A stretch of 64,000 nucleotides of DNA from Betaproteobacteria bacterium. GTDB taxonomy: Bacteria; Pseudomonadota; Gammaproteobacteria; Burkholderiales; Methylophilaceae. Location of the stretch: positions 1 through 64,000 of the forward strand of contig VGHQ01000002.1 in the NCBI GenBank assembly GCA_016868195.1, in the 5' to 3' direction. Each line of letters opens with the position of its first letter. Positions within the stretch are counted from its first letter, which is position 1. The position numbers were made by a program, and so were the translations under genes. The notes below the pieces were generated by a model. The model saw nothing but the letters and a program-made list of their open reading frames with translations. It was not told the origin of the DNA and did not search any database. This document shows, one piece after another, positions 1-8,969 of the stretch.

Positions 1-165
1 GTATCATTTCCAAATGATAGCAATGAAGAAAATAAACAAGCATTTGCATCAGATTACTCAGAAGCATTATCTGCTGAGTATTTAAGTGCTTATTTGAAAG
101 GTTTAAAAGCGAAGGCGAGTGTATCGGTCAATCAAAAGTTCTTTGAAACTTCACAAAAGAACTAG
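1..165 (+). CDS. ppiD: PpiD-like periplasmic folding chaperone, C-terminal fragment (5' end outside window)
   Basis: Frame 1 is open from the first base to a TAG at 163-165, giving the last 54 residues of a protein. The tail ([22 protein letters not shown]) resembles the C-terminus of PpiD/SurA-type peptidyl-prolyl isomerase chaperones, which end in a Leu/Lys-rich helix followed by a short strand. PpiD is an inner-membrane-anchored periplasmic chaperone, and ppiD next to fabI is a familiar betaproteobacterial arrangement. The stop codon overlaps that of the convergent fabI, so there is no room for a separate terminator. Only the tail is visible, so the family call rests on a short match plus context. 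Confidence 0.6.
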   Translation, partial: VSFPNDSNEENKQAFASDYSEALSAEYLSAYLKGLKAKASVSVNQKFFETSQKN

Positions 166-944
166 TCGATAGAGCCTGCAGCAGTAATATTCATACCGCC
201 ATCCACGTAGGTAATTTCACCTGTAATGCCTGATGCAAGATCACTACATAAAAAAGCTGCTGCATTTCCAACTTCCTCAATTGTAACGTTCCGCCTCAAG
301 GCGGCATGTTTTTCATTAAATCCAATCATGCGATCAAAGTCAGCGATGCCTGATGCTGCAAGTGTTTTAATTGGCCCTGCAGATACTGCATTTACTCTTA
401 TACCCTTTGGTCCTAGACTCTGAGCCATATATCTCACGTTTGCTTCTAAACTCGCTTTGGCAAGCCCCATAACATTATAATTAGGCATGGTTCTTTCAGC
501 GCCCAAGTAACTTAATGTAAGTAAACTCGCATGCTCACTAAGCATCGGCAACGCTGCTTTTGCCAATGCAGTAAAGCTATAAGAACTTATATCATGAGCT
601 ATTCTGAAATTTTCACGAGTTGTTGCTTCAACAAAATCACCTTTTAATGCTTCTTTTGTCACAAAAGCCAATGAATGAACAATAACATCTAATTGATTCC
701 AATGTTTTTTTAAAAGAGGAAATAAATTATCAATTTGCTCATCACTTGAAACATCGCAGGGTAGCACAATATTTGAACTAAAATCTTGAGCAAGTTTTTT
801 AACGCGCTCATCATGTTTTTCCATTTGATAGGTAAAAGCTAATTCAGCTCCTTCTCTTTTCATGGCTGAAGCAATACCATATGCAATTGAACGGTCGCTT
901 AATAAACCAAGAATTAAAACGCGTTTACCTGTCAAAAAACCCAT
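162..944 (-). CDS. fabI: Enoyl-[acyl-carrier-protein] reductase (NADH), FabI
   Basis: Cytosolic last step of each fatty-acid elongation cycle: reduces trans-2-enoyl-ACP with NADH. The 260-residue SDR protein has the FabI-type cofactor loop [13 protein letters not shown] near residue 13. Its catalytic set is Tyr146, Tyr156 and Lys163 within [19 protein letters not shown], at the same numbering as the E. coli enzyme. The ATG is preceded by a good AAGGGA Shine-Dalgarno. It lies 11 bases after the second permease gene of the peptide importer and ends that run, so it may be co-transcribed with transport genes of unrelated function. The other fab genes are at 44-49 kb and 57 kb. Confidence 0.96.
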   Translation of the reverse strand: MGFLTGKRVLILGLLSDRSIAYGIASAMKREGAELAFTYQMEKHDERVKKLAQDFSSNIVLPCDVSSDEQIDNLFPLLKKHWNQLDVIVHSLAFVTKEALKGDFVEATTRENFRIAHDISSYSFTALAKAALPMLSEHASLLTLSYLGAERTMPNYNVMGLAKASLEANVRYMAQSLGPKGIRVNAVSAGPIKTLAASGIADFDRMIGFNEKHAALRRNVTIEEVGNAAAFLCSDLASGITGEITYVDGGMNITAAGSID

Positions 945-955
945 GTTGTATCCCT

Positions 956-1783
956 TTATTTTTTTTGATTCTTATTCTTTGGATCAAGTAAATCTCTCAA
1001 CCCTTCACCGAGTAAATTATAACCTAGGACTGTTATCAAAATAGCGAGCCCTGGAAATAATGAAAGCCACCATGCAAACTGAATATATTCCTTGCCATCT
1101 GTGAGAATATTTCCCCAAGATGATTGTGGCGCTTGAACTCCAAGCCCAAGAAAACTTAATCCAGATTCAGTTAAAACTGCACTTGCGATACCCAAAACAG
1201 AGCTTACAATAATAGGTGTTAAACTGTTTGGAAGAAGATGTTTGGAGATAAGTCTGAAATCGGAAGCGCCCATTGCTTCGGAAGCTAATACGTACTCTCG
1301 ATTTCTAAGACTTAAAAATTCTGCCCGGACAAGACGCGTCACACCCATCCACGAGGTCAAGCCAATAACAATCATAATATTCCATATAGATGGTGTTAAA
1401 AAAGCAATCACTGCAAGAATAAGAAAAAAAGTAGGGATGGATAACATGATATCTACAAAGCGCATGATAATTGAATCGATATAACCACGATAAAATCCAG
1501 CAATAGCACCCAAAAATGTACCAATTAAAGTAGCGATACCTACTGCGACGAAACCTACTAGAAGTGAAATTCTCGATCCATAGAGCATACGCGAAAAAAC
1601 ATCTCTTCCTAGTCCATCCGTTCCCATTAGGTGTGAGAGACTCGGTGGTAAAAGAATAGAATGAATATCAATAAAATTTGGGTCATAGGGTGATAACCAT
1701 GGAGCGAAAATCGCTATAAAAAGAATACTACTAATAATAATAAGCCCACTTAAAGCTAAAGGATTTTGTATGATTTTTTTCAA
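956..1783 (-). CDS. Peptide/oligopeptide ABC transporter permease, DppC/OppC type
   Basis: Inner-membrane permease of a family-5 (peptide/opine/nickel) ABC importer. The 275-residue protein has an N-terminal membrane helix, then the DppC-like stretch [20 protein letters not shown] near residue 53. The EAA loop that contacts the ATPase is around [18 protein letters not shown] (about residues 170-187). Five to six membrane segments follow the usual topology. The start is TTG and overlaps the upstream permease stop as TTGA, which suggests translational coupling. It pairs with the DppB-type permease and binding protein just upstream. No ATPase gene follows; fabI comes next. Confidence 0.9.
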   Translation of the reverse strand: MKKIIQNPLALSGLIIISSILFIAIFAPWLSPYDPNFIDIHSILLPPSLSHLMGTDGLGRDVFSRMLYGSRISLLVGFVAVGIATLIGTFLGAIAGFYRGYIDSIIMRFVDIMLSIPTFFLILAVIAFLTPSIWNIMIVIGLTSWMGVTRLVRAEFLSLRNREYVLASEAMGASDFRLISKHLLPNSLTPIIVSSVLGIASAVLTESGLSFLGLGVQAPQSSWGNILTDGKEYIQFAWWLSLFPGLAILITVLGYNLLGEGLRDLLDPKNKNQKK

Positions 1784-2799
1784 TTTGAAATGCCCCGTCT
1801 AATTCTTGGATCTGCCCAGGCATAGCCAATATCTGCGATTAAATTCCCAAATAACGTTAAAACTGATCCCATCGTGAGAATTCCCATTACCACAGGAAAA
1901 TCTCTCATTAAAACTGCGTCAAAAAATAATTTACCCATGCCAGAAATTGCAAAAATAGATTCTCCAATTACAGAGCCCCCAATTAGGCCTGGAATAGATA
2001 AGCCTATAATAGTAATAAGTGGAAGTAGTGTATTTCTTAGAGCATGACTATAAATAACCTTATTTTCTGGCAAGCCTTTGGCTCGAGCAGTAGTAATAAA
2101 ATCTTGCTGAAGGACATCTAACATTCCATTTCTTACATAAAGAGAAATGCTTGCGAGTCCACCTAAACATGAAATAGAAACGGGCAATATAAGATGCTTA
2201 AATAAATCTACATATTGTGAAAAATGATCCATCTTTTCAAAACCTGCACTATGAAGACCTGAAATAGGAAGCCAAGAATGAGTGACGCCAGTCCAATACA
2301 TTAATAAAAGTGCTAGCCAAAAACCCGGAACCGCAAAGCCTATAAATACAATTATAGTAATGAGCCGGTCTGGCCATCGATTTTGATTGACTGCTGAAAC
2401 CACACCTAGAAAAATAGATAGCGCAAAGATGATAAGTAGCCCTATTAAATTAATCATAAGCGTTATAGGTAATGCGTCTTGAATCATACCTTTACTGATA
2501 TTTCCTTTAGCATCCTTAGTTTCCCATAAGACGGGACGCTGATGTGAGGCGAAAGAGTTGCCAAAGTCTAGTTTAACAATCCGTTTTAACCACAAGCTAT
2601 ACTGCGTCATTAAAGGCTTATCTAGATTGTAAAGCGCTCTTAATTTTTGTCGAGATTCTTCCGATGCTTTTGGATTAAATGCAGATTCTGATGCAGTAAT
2701 ATCACCAGGAGCTAGATGCATAATAAAAAATGAAATAAGACTGATACCAATTAACATTGGAATCATCCATAGCAAACGTTTAATAAGATAGTTAAACAT
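1780..2799 (-). CDS. Peptide/oligopeptide ABC transporter permease, DppB/OppB type
   Basis: First permease of the same importer. The 339-residue protein opens with the typical DppB helix (YLIKRLLWMIPMLIGISLI) and has the HLAPGDI motif near residue 28. The EAA loop (TTARAKGLPENKVIYSHALRN) lies near residue 240 and a membrane segment follows at the end. It forms the channel heterodimer with the DppC-type subunit downstream. The ATG lies one base after the binding-protein stop codon, and its own stop overlaps the next start, so the three transport genes form one unit. The substrate (di-/oligopeptide or another family-5 ligand) cannot be read from the sequence. Confidence 0.9.
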   Translation of the reverse strand: MFNYLIKRLLWMIPMLIGISLISFFIMHLAPGDITASESAFNPKASEESRQKLRALYNLDKPLMTQYSLWLKRIVKLDFGNSFASHQRPVLWETKDAKGNISKGMIQDALPITLMINLIGLLIIFALSIFLGVVSAVNQNRWPDRLITIIVFIGFAVPGFWLALLLMYWTGVTHSWLPISGLHSAGFEKMDHFSQYVDLFKHLILPVSISCLGGLASISLYVRNGMLDVLQQDFITTARAKGLPENKVIYSHALRNTLLPLITIIGLSIPGLIGGSVIGESIFAISGMGKLFFDAVLMRDFPVVMGILTMGSVLTLFGNLIADIGYAWADPRIRRGISN

Positions 2800-2800
2800 T

Positions 2801-4447
2801 TTATGGGGTTATTTCGTTTCTTCTAAGAGAGGAGGGAATAAACCACTCATAGGAATTATACGAAATCCCAGCTGGTGGGGCAGGTGACTCAATGCCCTTA
2901 ATACGTTTATTTATGGCAGTCAATCCATATCCAGCGTAAAGATAAATCACGGGACTTTCCTGAAGTAATATCCTTGAAAATTCATGATAAATTTTTTCTC
3001 GCTTATCAGCGTTTAGTTCTGTGCGACCTTCTTCAAGAAGTTGATCAACTTCCTTGTTGTTATATCCAATAAAATTAAATTGACCAGGTTTTTGTTGTGA
3101 AGAATGCCAAATATTATACTGATCAGGATCGAGAGATAGACTCCAGCCAAGAATCACCGCATCAAAATCGCCTGTTTTAATAAATTGATTTACAAAGCTT
3201 GCCCATTCAATGACTCTTATTTTTACATCAATACCGACATCTTTAAGCCTTCTTTGAATTAGAACCGCAGTCATCTCTCTTTGTTTATTTTGATTTGTAA
3301 GAATTTCAAAAGTAAAAGGCTTTCCATCCATCTCTAGGATACCATCATGATTTGAGTCATTAAAACCAGCCTCATGAAGTAATTTAAGGGCTTGATTTTT
3401 ATCATAAGAATAAGGGTGAAGATTTTTATTGCTCCATCGAGTCCCAGGTTTGTAAGGTGAAGCAACAGGCTCCCCTAAACCTAAAAGCACACCATCAATT
3501 ATTTCTTGTTTATCAAGTGCATAATTGATCGCTTGCCTTACTTTTAAGTCATTAAATGGACTATGTTTTAGATTAAAGCCCAAATAGGTATAGCTATTTC
3601 CGAGTTCTTTATAAAGTGCTAGCTTATTTTTTAGATCAGGTCTGGAGGGAATAACTCGAGCAAATTGAATAGGATTAATATTCATAAGATCAATATTGTC
3701 AGCAATCAATTCTAAAAATTGAGAAGATGTGTCAGGAATAAACCTTGAAGTTAGTTGATTGATATTAGGCTCTCCCATCACTGAAAAAGGATTAGCTTCC
3801 AAAGTTAATTTTTCTCCATTTACCCATTGAGTTAATTTGTAATAACTTGAACCAGTTGGCTTTCTAGAGAAAAATGTCTGATTGATATTCTCATCTTTTA
3901 GAATATGCTTTGGAAGAATTTGAAGAGATGCCCAGCTATCCAACGCAGGCGCATACGCTTTTGTATAATGAATTCGAAATGTATAAGGATCGGGAGCTTC
4001 AGCTTCATCAACTAATTTATAGTCTGACCCATAAGGAGTTCTCGTTTTTTCGTCTGTCACAAGTTTCCAAGTAAAAAGAACATCATCAGTAGTTAGGGGA
4101 TGACCATCAGCCCATTTAAGATTTCTTTTTAAATAAAAAGTAATTGTTTTTTGGTCGTCAGAAATTGTCCATTTATCAGCTAATTCAGGCGCTAACTCTA
4201 AATTTTTATCATATTTAATAAGTTTATTAAAAATATTTCCTGAGATTGCTGATGAGGCCGAGTCCCCAGCAATTATTGATATAAGATTACTTGGCTCGCC
4301 AGACATTGCATCAATCAGTAACCCACCTTTTTCAGTATTGAAAGGGCCTTCATGGTCGTAGACAAATTCTTTCTTACTATTGCACGAAGGTAAGTTAAGA
4401 AAAAAAAGAAATAAAAATATATATTTTAGAAACATAAAGTTTGTCAA
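2801..4447 (-). CDS. Family-5 extracellular solute-binding lipoprotein (peptide ABC importer)
   Basis: Binding component of the importer. The 548-residue protein has a short hydrophobic leader ending in NLPSC, a plausible lipobox, so it is probably anchored by a lipidated Cys. It then shows SBP_bac_5 features: LAPELADKWTISDDQKTITFYLKRNLKWADGHPLT-type text near residues 85-115, with VRQAINYALDKQEII in the middle. The longest frame starts at TTG (4445-4447), directly after the mltD stop. An in-frame ATG four codons later (4433-4435) gives a more compact signal peptide but lacks a clear ribosome-binding site. AAGAAA upstream slightly favours the TTG. The dependent ATPase is not in this cluster. 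Confidence 0.88.
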   Translation of the reverse strand: MTNFMFLKYIFLFLFFLNLPSCNSKKEFVYDHEGPFNTEKGGLLIDAMSGEPSNLISIIAGDSASSAISGNIFNKLIKYDKNLELAPELADKWTISDDQKTITFYLKRNLKWADGHPLTTDDVLFTWKLVTDEKTRTPYGSDYKLVDEAEAPDPYTFRIHYTKAYAPALDSWASLQILPKHILKDENINQTFFSRKPTGSSYYKLTQWVNGEKLTLEANPFSVMGEPNINQLTSRFIPDTSSQFLELIADNIDLMNINPIQFARVIPSRPDLKNKLALYKELGNSYTYLGFNLKHSPFNDLKVRQAINYALDKQEIIDGVLLGLGEPVASPYKPGTRWSNKNLHPYSYDKNQALKLLHEAGFNDSNHDGILEMDGKPFTFEILTNQNKQREMTAVLIQRRLKDVGIDVKIRVIEWASFVNQFIKTGDFDAVILGWSLSLDPDQYNIWHSSQQKPGQFNFIGYNNKEVDQLLEEGRTELNADKREKIYHEFSRILLQESPVIYLYAGYGLTAINKRIKGIESPAPPAGISYNSYEWFIPSSLRRNEITP

Positions 4448-5854
4448 TTAATTGTTTCTTTTGAGCTGCAAGGTAGATCCAATTTGAATATATGATGCAG
4501 TAATTTGATTGATATCCTTCAGCTCATCAATAGAAATTCCATATTTTTTTGAAATTTTAGTAAGCGTATCCCCAGGTTGTACTTTGTATTTATTTGGGCT
4601 AGCTGAAATATCAGTTTTACTGTCTTTTTGGATATTTAATTCGCCAATATCTTGACTCACATTTGTCTCTTTACCCTCTTTCTTTGCCACTAGGATGATT
4701 GAAGAGGGCTTGATTAATTTTTTTGGATGTAAGTCATTTGCCTTAATAAGATCGCTTTCTTCCATATCAAATTTATTTGCTATTGTTTTAATTTTCTCAT
4801 TACGTTTTGGTTGATAGATATTCCAGGAGACTAAAGGCTTTTCATTTTGACTTAGATTTTTCACAAAGGTGTCAGCTGCATTTATAGGCAATATAAATCT
4901 TTGTGTTTTTTCATTTGTCCTAATAAGTGGTCTTCTATGTTCAGAATTTAAAAGTAAAAACTCATCATAAGAAATTTCAGCAAGATTTGCGGCAAGATCG
5001 GCATCTATAACAGCAGGCGCTTCAACATAAGTAAAATAAGGCTTATTGGGTATCGGATCTATATAGAGTCCGTATTGGCTTGGATTAGATACAATATTTT
5101 TTATAGCTTGTAGTTTCGGCACATAATCTTTTGTCTCGCGTGGTAGTTTGAGATTTGTATAGTCTGTTGGCAAACCTTTCGCTTTATTTTTAGCTATAGC
5201 TCGACTTACAGTCCCTTCTCCAGCATTGTAGGCAGCCAATGCAAGATCCCAGGTGCCAAATAATGCATGAAGCTTTTGAAGGTAATCAAGAGCTGCATTT
5301 GTTGCATCTACCACATTACGTCTTTTATCCTGCCACCAATCTTGCTTTAAGCCATAGAGCCTTCCTGTAGAGGAGATAAATTGCCAAATGCCTACGGCCT
5401 TACTCCTAGAGTTTGCAATCGGGTTATATGCACTTTCTATCATAGGAAGAAGCGCTATCTCTGATGGCATGCCTCTTTTTTCAACTTCTCCCACAACGTA
5501 GAAAAGATATTTCTGGCTTCGATCCATCATTTTTTCTATATACTCTGGTCGCGATGAATACCATTTTTCATATTTTTGAGATCTTGAATTATTCTCATCT
5601 TTAATATCAAATCTCGAATAAATTCGCTGCCATAAATTAATTTCAGCCTTAATGGATTTTATGTTTTGAGACTTGCTAGTTGAGCTGCTTGAGTTGAAAT
5701 TTAAAGTATTTAATTTATTGATTTCTGGATCAAGTTGATCATTGTCTAAAACACTAATTTCTTCTTCTAGAATATTTTTTTCAGCTAAAGCGCTCGACAT
5801 TAATGATGTCAAAATATAAATACAAGCGAATAGGCGTTTTATGAGCAATATCAT
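4448..5854 (-). CDS. mltD: Membrane-bound lytic murein transglycosylase D with LysM domain
   Basis: Cleaves peptidoglycan glycan strands to 1,6-anhydro products in the periplasm. The 468-residue protein has a signal peptide (about residues 1-24, ending SSALA). Its SLT domain carries the catalytic Glu in LLPMIESAYNP, then GIWQFISSTGRLYGL and the AAYNAGEGTV motif. A clear LysM repeat closes the protein (YKVQPGDTLTKISKKYGIS), with a weaker LysM-like stretch before it (about residues 340-390). The signal peptide lacks an obvious lipobox Cys, unlike E. coli MltD. Its ATG abuts the gloB stop. The gloB-mltD pair is also adjacent in enterobacteria. Confidence 0.93.
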   Translation of the reverse strand: MILLIKRLFACIYILTSLMSSALAEKNILEEEISVLDNDQLDPEINKLNTLNFNSSSSTSKSQNIKSIKAEINLWQRIYSRFDIKDENNSRSQKYEKWYSSRPEYIEKMMDRSQKYLFYVVGEVEKRGMPSEIALLPMIESAYNPIANSRSKAVGIWQFISSTGRLYGLKQDWWQDKRRNVVDATNAALDYLQKLHALFGTWDLALAAYNAGEGTVSRAIAKNKAKGLPTDYTNLKLPRETKDYVPKLQAIKNIVSNPSQYGLYIDPIPNKPYFTYVEAPAVIDADLAANLAEISYDEFLLLNSEHRRPLIRTNEKTQRFILPINAADTFVKNLSQNEKPLVSWNIYQPKRNEKIKTIANKFDMEESDLIKANDLHPKKLIKPSSIILVAKKEGKETNVSQDIGELNIQKDSKTDISASPNKYKVQPGDTLTKISKKYGISIDELKDINQITASYIQIGSTLQLKRNN

Positions 5855-6580
5855 TTAAAACTGATCTTTAAGATCTCTAAGCTTTTTAAATGTTTCTAAA
5901 GAATCACAACCCAAGAATGGATTTGTTTTTAACTCTTCATCGAGCGACGATGGAATAGTAATTTTTAGTTTTGAAGTAAATTCACTTCTTAATTTGAGAT
6001 TCATATCATGGGGTTTTAATGAGAGAGCGAATGCAATATTTTTTTTAGTATATTCATGAGCACAATAGATTTTTGTCTCTTTCGGTAAAGCACTTATTTT
6101 TTTTAACGAGTTATACATTTGCTCATGGGTTCCATCAAATATTCTTCCGCATCCACATGCAAAAAGGGTATCACCACAGAAAAGGTTTTTCATATCATAA
6201 TATGCAATATGACCTCGGGTATGCCCAGGAATTTCAATTATTTTATAGCTTATTTGAAGTTCAGGAATATTAATTTCATCCCCATTCTTAAGGCTTATAT
6301 TGACAAAATTATATTTATCTTTTTGAGGCGCATAGATTTTAATATGCGGATATTTTTTGCGAAGTTCTAAAACGCCGCCAATATGATCTATGTGATGGTG
6401 TGTGATTAAAATAGCAGTTAGGCTGAGGGTTTTTCTTTCTAATACTTCGATAACTGGGTTTGCATCTCCAGGGTCAACAACGATGCAATTTTGATCGTTA
6501 TGAATTAACCAAATATAATTATCTTGAAAGGCTTCAATGGGCTCGATTTGAATTAATTGTTTTTCTTTGTAGCCTGTCAT
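5855..6580 (-). CDS. gloB: Hydroxyacylglutathione hydrolase (glyoxalase II)
   Basis: Hydrolyses S-lactoylglutathione to lactate and glutathione, completing methylglyoxal detoxification in the cytosol. The 241-residue metallo-beta-lactamase-fold protein has the binuclear metal motif THHHIDHIGG near residue 60. Further metal ligands lie in GHTRGHIAYY and FCGDTLF, and the C-terminal substrate-binding part includes CAHEYTKKN. It is slightly shorter than the usual 250-260 residues but intact. It heads the minus-strand run and is divergent from the yafS-like gene, as in E. coli (gloB / yafS-rnhA-dnaQ). Confidence 0.95.
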   Translation of the reverse strand: MTGYKEKQLIQIEPIEAFQDNYIWLIHNDQNCIVVDPGDANPVIEVLERKTLSLTAILITHHHIDHIGGVLELRKKYPHIKIYAPQKDKYNFVNISLKNGDEINIPELQISYKIIEIPGHTRGHIAYYDMKNLFCGDTLFACGCGRIFDGTHEQMYNSLKKISALPKETKIYCAHEYTKKNIAFALSLKPHDMNLKLRSEFTSKLKITIPSSLDEELKTNPFLGCDSLETFKKLRDLKDQF

Positions 6581-6624
6581 TTATATTCATAGTAAAGTAT
6601 TTCTATCATTATAAGATACTTTTT

Positions 6625-7341
6625 ATGCCTAAAATTTCACCACAGGAATGGTTTAATAGCCCTTTAGGTCGATATTTGATTTCTTTAGAGTATAAGTATA
6701 TAAACCCTGTTGTTATAGACACGTTTGGATTTTATGCAATTCAAATGGGTAATTACGATATTGATTTTCTTGATTATTCGCGTATTCCGAACAAATTCTC
6801 CTTAAACTCAAATCAGGCTGATTTAATAACGTCGACCGAAGCTTTGCCATTTGATGAGTCTTCGGTAGATTTACTTATTGCTCCTCATATATTAGAGCAA
6901 ATGTCCAAACCCTATGAATTACTGAAAGAGATCCATCGGGTATTAATGCCTGAAGGACGCTTAATAATTACAGGTTTTAATCCAATGAGTCTGTGGGGAA
7001 TAAAAAGACTTTTAAGTTTTGATATAGATTATCCTTGGAATACTAGATTTATATCACTGAGTAAAATTAGAGAGTGGCTGCTTATTGTAGGCCTAGAAAT
7101 GGTTGAAGGAAAAATGGGGTGTTATATCCCCCCAATTCAGCAGACATCATGGCTGAAAAAAACACAAGTTATGGAAAAATTAGGCGATCGATGGTGGCCT
7201 ATGCTGGGAGGGTTTTATTTTCTCGTTATACAAAAAAAGGTGCATGGTATGACACCTATTAAACCCCTCTGGCAAAAAAGACCAATTAAGACACCAATAT
7301 ACTCGCCCCAGAAATCTAAAATATATAAAGTTAAACCATGA
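6625..7341 (+). CDS. yafS: YafS-like class I SAM-dependent methyltransferase-fold protein
   Basis: A 238-residue protein with a Methyltransf_11-like core: LPFDESSVDLLIAPHILEQ and then LKEIHRVLMPEGRLIITGFNP. The glycine-rich SAM-binding motif I expected near the N-terminus is not evident. The corresponding part reads GFYAIQMGNYDIDFLDYSR, so cofactor binding may be atypical. The ATG at 6625 is chosen because an upstream TTG at 6460 would run through the gloB promoter and coding region on the other strand. Position between gloB and rnhA-dnaQ matches E. coli yafS. The substrate is unknown. The stop overlaps the rnhA start (ATGA). Confidence 0.85.
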   Translation: MPKISPQEWFNSPLGRYLISLEYKYINPVVIDTFGFYAIQMGNYDIDFLDYSRIPNKFSLNSNQADLITSTEALPFDESSVDLLIAPHILEQMSKPYELLKEIHRVLMPEGRLIITGFNPMSLWGIKRLLSFDIDYPWNTRFISLSKIREWLLIVGLEMVEGKMGCYIPPIQQTSWLKKTQVMEKLGDRWWPMLGGFYFLVIQKKVHGMTPIKPLWQKRPIKTPIYSPQKSKIYKVKP

Positions 7342-7784
7342 AACATGAAATTATGATTTACACGGATGGAGCTTGCAGAGGTAATCCAGGAGATGGAGGA
7401 TGGGGTGCATTATTAATTTCTGGAAAAAATGAGAAATCTATTTGTGGGGGTGAAAGAAATACTACAAATAATCGGATGGAGTTATTGGCAGTTATTAAGG
7501 CGCTCGAAATTATTAAGCAGACATCAAAAATTAAAATATTCACGGATTCTACATACGTTCAAAAAGGTATTACAGAGTGGATTCATGTATGGAAACGTAA
7601 CCATTGGAAAAATAGTAGTAAAAAAATTATCAAGAATATAGACTTATGGCAAAGGCTGGATGAGTTAGCGTCGACTCATTTAATCGAATGGCTATGGATT
7701 AAGGGCCATGCAGGTCATGACGGCAATGAGAAAGCAGACCAACTCGCAAATCAAGGCATTGACAGTTTATTTAAGGAATCATAG
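7338..7784 (+). CDS. rnhA: Ribonuclease HI
   Basis: Degrades the RNA strand of RNA-DNA hybrids. The 148-residue protein has the full catalytic set at E. coli numbering: Asp10 (YTDGACRGNPGDGGWG), Glu48 (NNRMELLAVIKALE) and Asp70 (FTDSTYV). The C-terminal KGHAGHDGNEKADQLA supplies the catalytic His and last Asp. The basic-protrusion region (WKRNHWKNSSKK) is present. It overlaps the methyltransferase by 4 bases and dnaQ by 1 base, a conserved trio that couples hybrid removal and proofreading. Confidence 0.97.
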   Translation: MKHEIMIYTDGACRGNPGDGGWGALLISGKNEKSICGGERNTTNNRMELLAVIKALEIIKQTSKIKIFTDSTYVQKGITEWIHVWKRNHWKNSSKKIIKNIDLWQRLDELASTHLIEWLWIKGHAGHDGNEKADQLANQGIDSLFKES

Positions 7785-8464
7785 TGAGGCATATCTTTTT
7801 AGATACAGAAACAACCGGATTGTATGCAAATCAAGGACATCGAATTATTGAAATTGCTGCAATTGAAATTATCAATCGCCGACCCACAAATAATTCTTTT
7901 CATTTTTATATAAATCCAGATAGGGAAATAGATCCTGCGGCACAAGAGGTTCACGGTATTACTTTAGATTTTTTACAAGACAAGCCTAGATTTACGGAAA
8001 TTGCTTCTGACTTTATTAAGTTTGTAAAAGATGCCACACTTATTATTCACAATGCCCCATTTGATGTTGGTTTCATAAACATGGAATTTGGTTTAATTGA
8101 AAAACCACCGATTGAAGAAGTGGTTGCTAATATTATTGATACATTAAAATTAGCGAAAGATATGCGACCGGGGCAGCGAAATAGCTTAGATGCCTTATGT
8201 CGTTTTTATAATATCGACAATTCTCAAAGAAGTCTTCACGGAGCCCTGCTAGACGCACAACTATTAGCTGAAGTTTACTTAGCTATGACCCGAGGCCAAG
8301 AGGATCTTATGATAGATTTCCAATACAACGGGTCAGATTTTCTTGGAGAAAAAAATGCCAAACGGCCAACTAATCTTTTTGTTTTAAAGGCTGATGATGA
8401 AGAGCTTAAAAAGCATGAAGCATATTTGAATAAAATGAAAGGCGAAAAGAAGTTAATTTGGTAG
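7784..8464 (+). CDS. dnaQ: DNA polymerase III epsilon subunit (3'-5' proofreading exonuclease)
   Basis: Proofreading exonuclease of the replicative polymerase core. The 226-residue protein has DEDDh motifs: ExoI DTETTGL at residues 7-13, ExoII HNAPFDVGFINMEF, and ExoIII with HGALLDAQLLAEVYL. The C-terminal polymerase-binding segment is short and lysine-rich. The start is GTG at 7784, whose G is the last base of the rnhA stop TAG. It converges with queD with no gap. Confidence 0.96.
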   Translation: MRHIFLDTETTGLYANQGHRIIEIAAIEIINRRPTNNSFHFYINPDREIDPAAQEVHGITLDFLQDKPRFTEIASDFIKFVKDATLIIHNAPFDVGFINMEFGLIEKPPIEEVVANIIDTLKLAKDMRPGQRNSLDALCRFYNIDNSQRSLHGALLDAQLLAEVYLAMTRGQEDLMIDFQYNGSDFLGEKNAKRPTNLFVLKADDEELKKHEAYLNKMKGEKKLIW

Positions 8465-8908
8465 TCAAATTTGAAATACATCAGCCCAACTGTTTGGCGT
8501 TTCGTAGATACGAATTTGTTTAATTTTAAGCTGATGATTAAAACGATTATTAAATTCAGAGCTTAAAGTTAAGTAAGCTTCTGCCGCCATATTTTCTGCA
8601 GTTGGAACAACTGGAAAAATTACAGTTTTATGATTAGTTAGTGTGTTTAAAAAATTAACAATTTCTTTATCATCTTTGTAAACAATAAACGCATGATCCC
8701 AGCGATCCACTATTAGATCTTTTATAATTTGTTTGACATCAGAAAAATCAATAACCATACCAAAATCTGAGCTTTTATTATCGTCATGAATAGGGCCTGT
8801 TACGGTAACTTCGATAGCATAACGATGACCATGTAAATTTTTGCAGTTACTTTTATGGTTAGGTATGCGATGCCCTGCATCAAACTCTAAGCGGGTAGTA
8901 ATATCCAT
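8465..8908 (-). CDS. queD: 6-carboxy-5,6,7,8-tetrahydropterin synthase, QueD family
   Basis: Converts 7,8-dihydroneopterin triphosphate to 6-carboxytetrahydropterin, the first committed step of queuosine (7-deazaguanine) synthesis. The 147-residue T-fold protein has a zinc His in FDAGHRIPNH, the Cys of SNCKNLHGHRY with two further zinc His, and a catalytic Glu in YETPNSWADV. It is a single-gene unit flanked by dnaQ and the M48 protease. Other queuosine genes in the window are queG (18.7 kb) and queF (30.3 kb). A PTPS-family protein of different specificity is possible, but the pathway neighbours favour QueD. Confidence 0.92.
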   Translation of the reverse strand: MDITTRLEFDAGHRIPNHKSNCKNLHGHRYAIEVTVTGPIHDDNKSSDFGMVIDFSDVKQIIKDLIVDRWDHAFIVYKDDKEIVNFLNTLTNHKTVIFPVVPTAENMAAEAYLTLSSEFNNRFNHQLKIKQIRIYETPNSWADVFQI

Positions 8909-8969
8909 TTATTAAACTTAATTATCGTCTTAGTAAATGACATTTTACCATTGCTGCACCTTAAAAGAT

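Noticed and set aside
6460-6624. N-terminal extension of the YafS-like gene from a TTG at 6460
   Set aside because: It lies antisense to the gloB start and its upstream region, has no ribosome-binding site, and the family-like sequence begins at the ATG at 6625.
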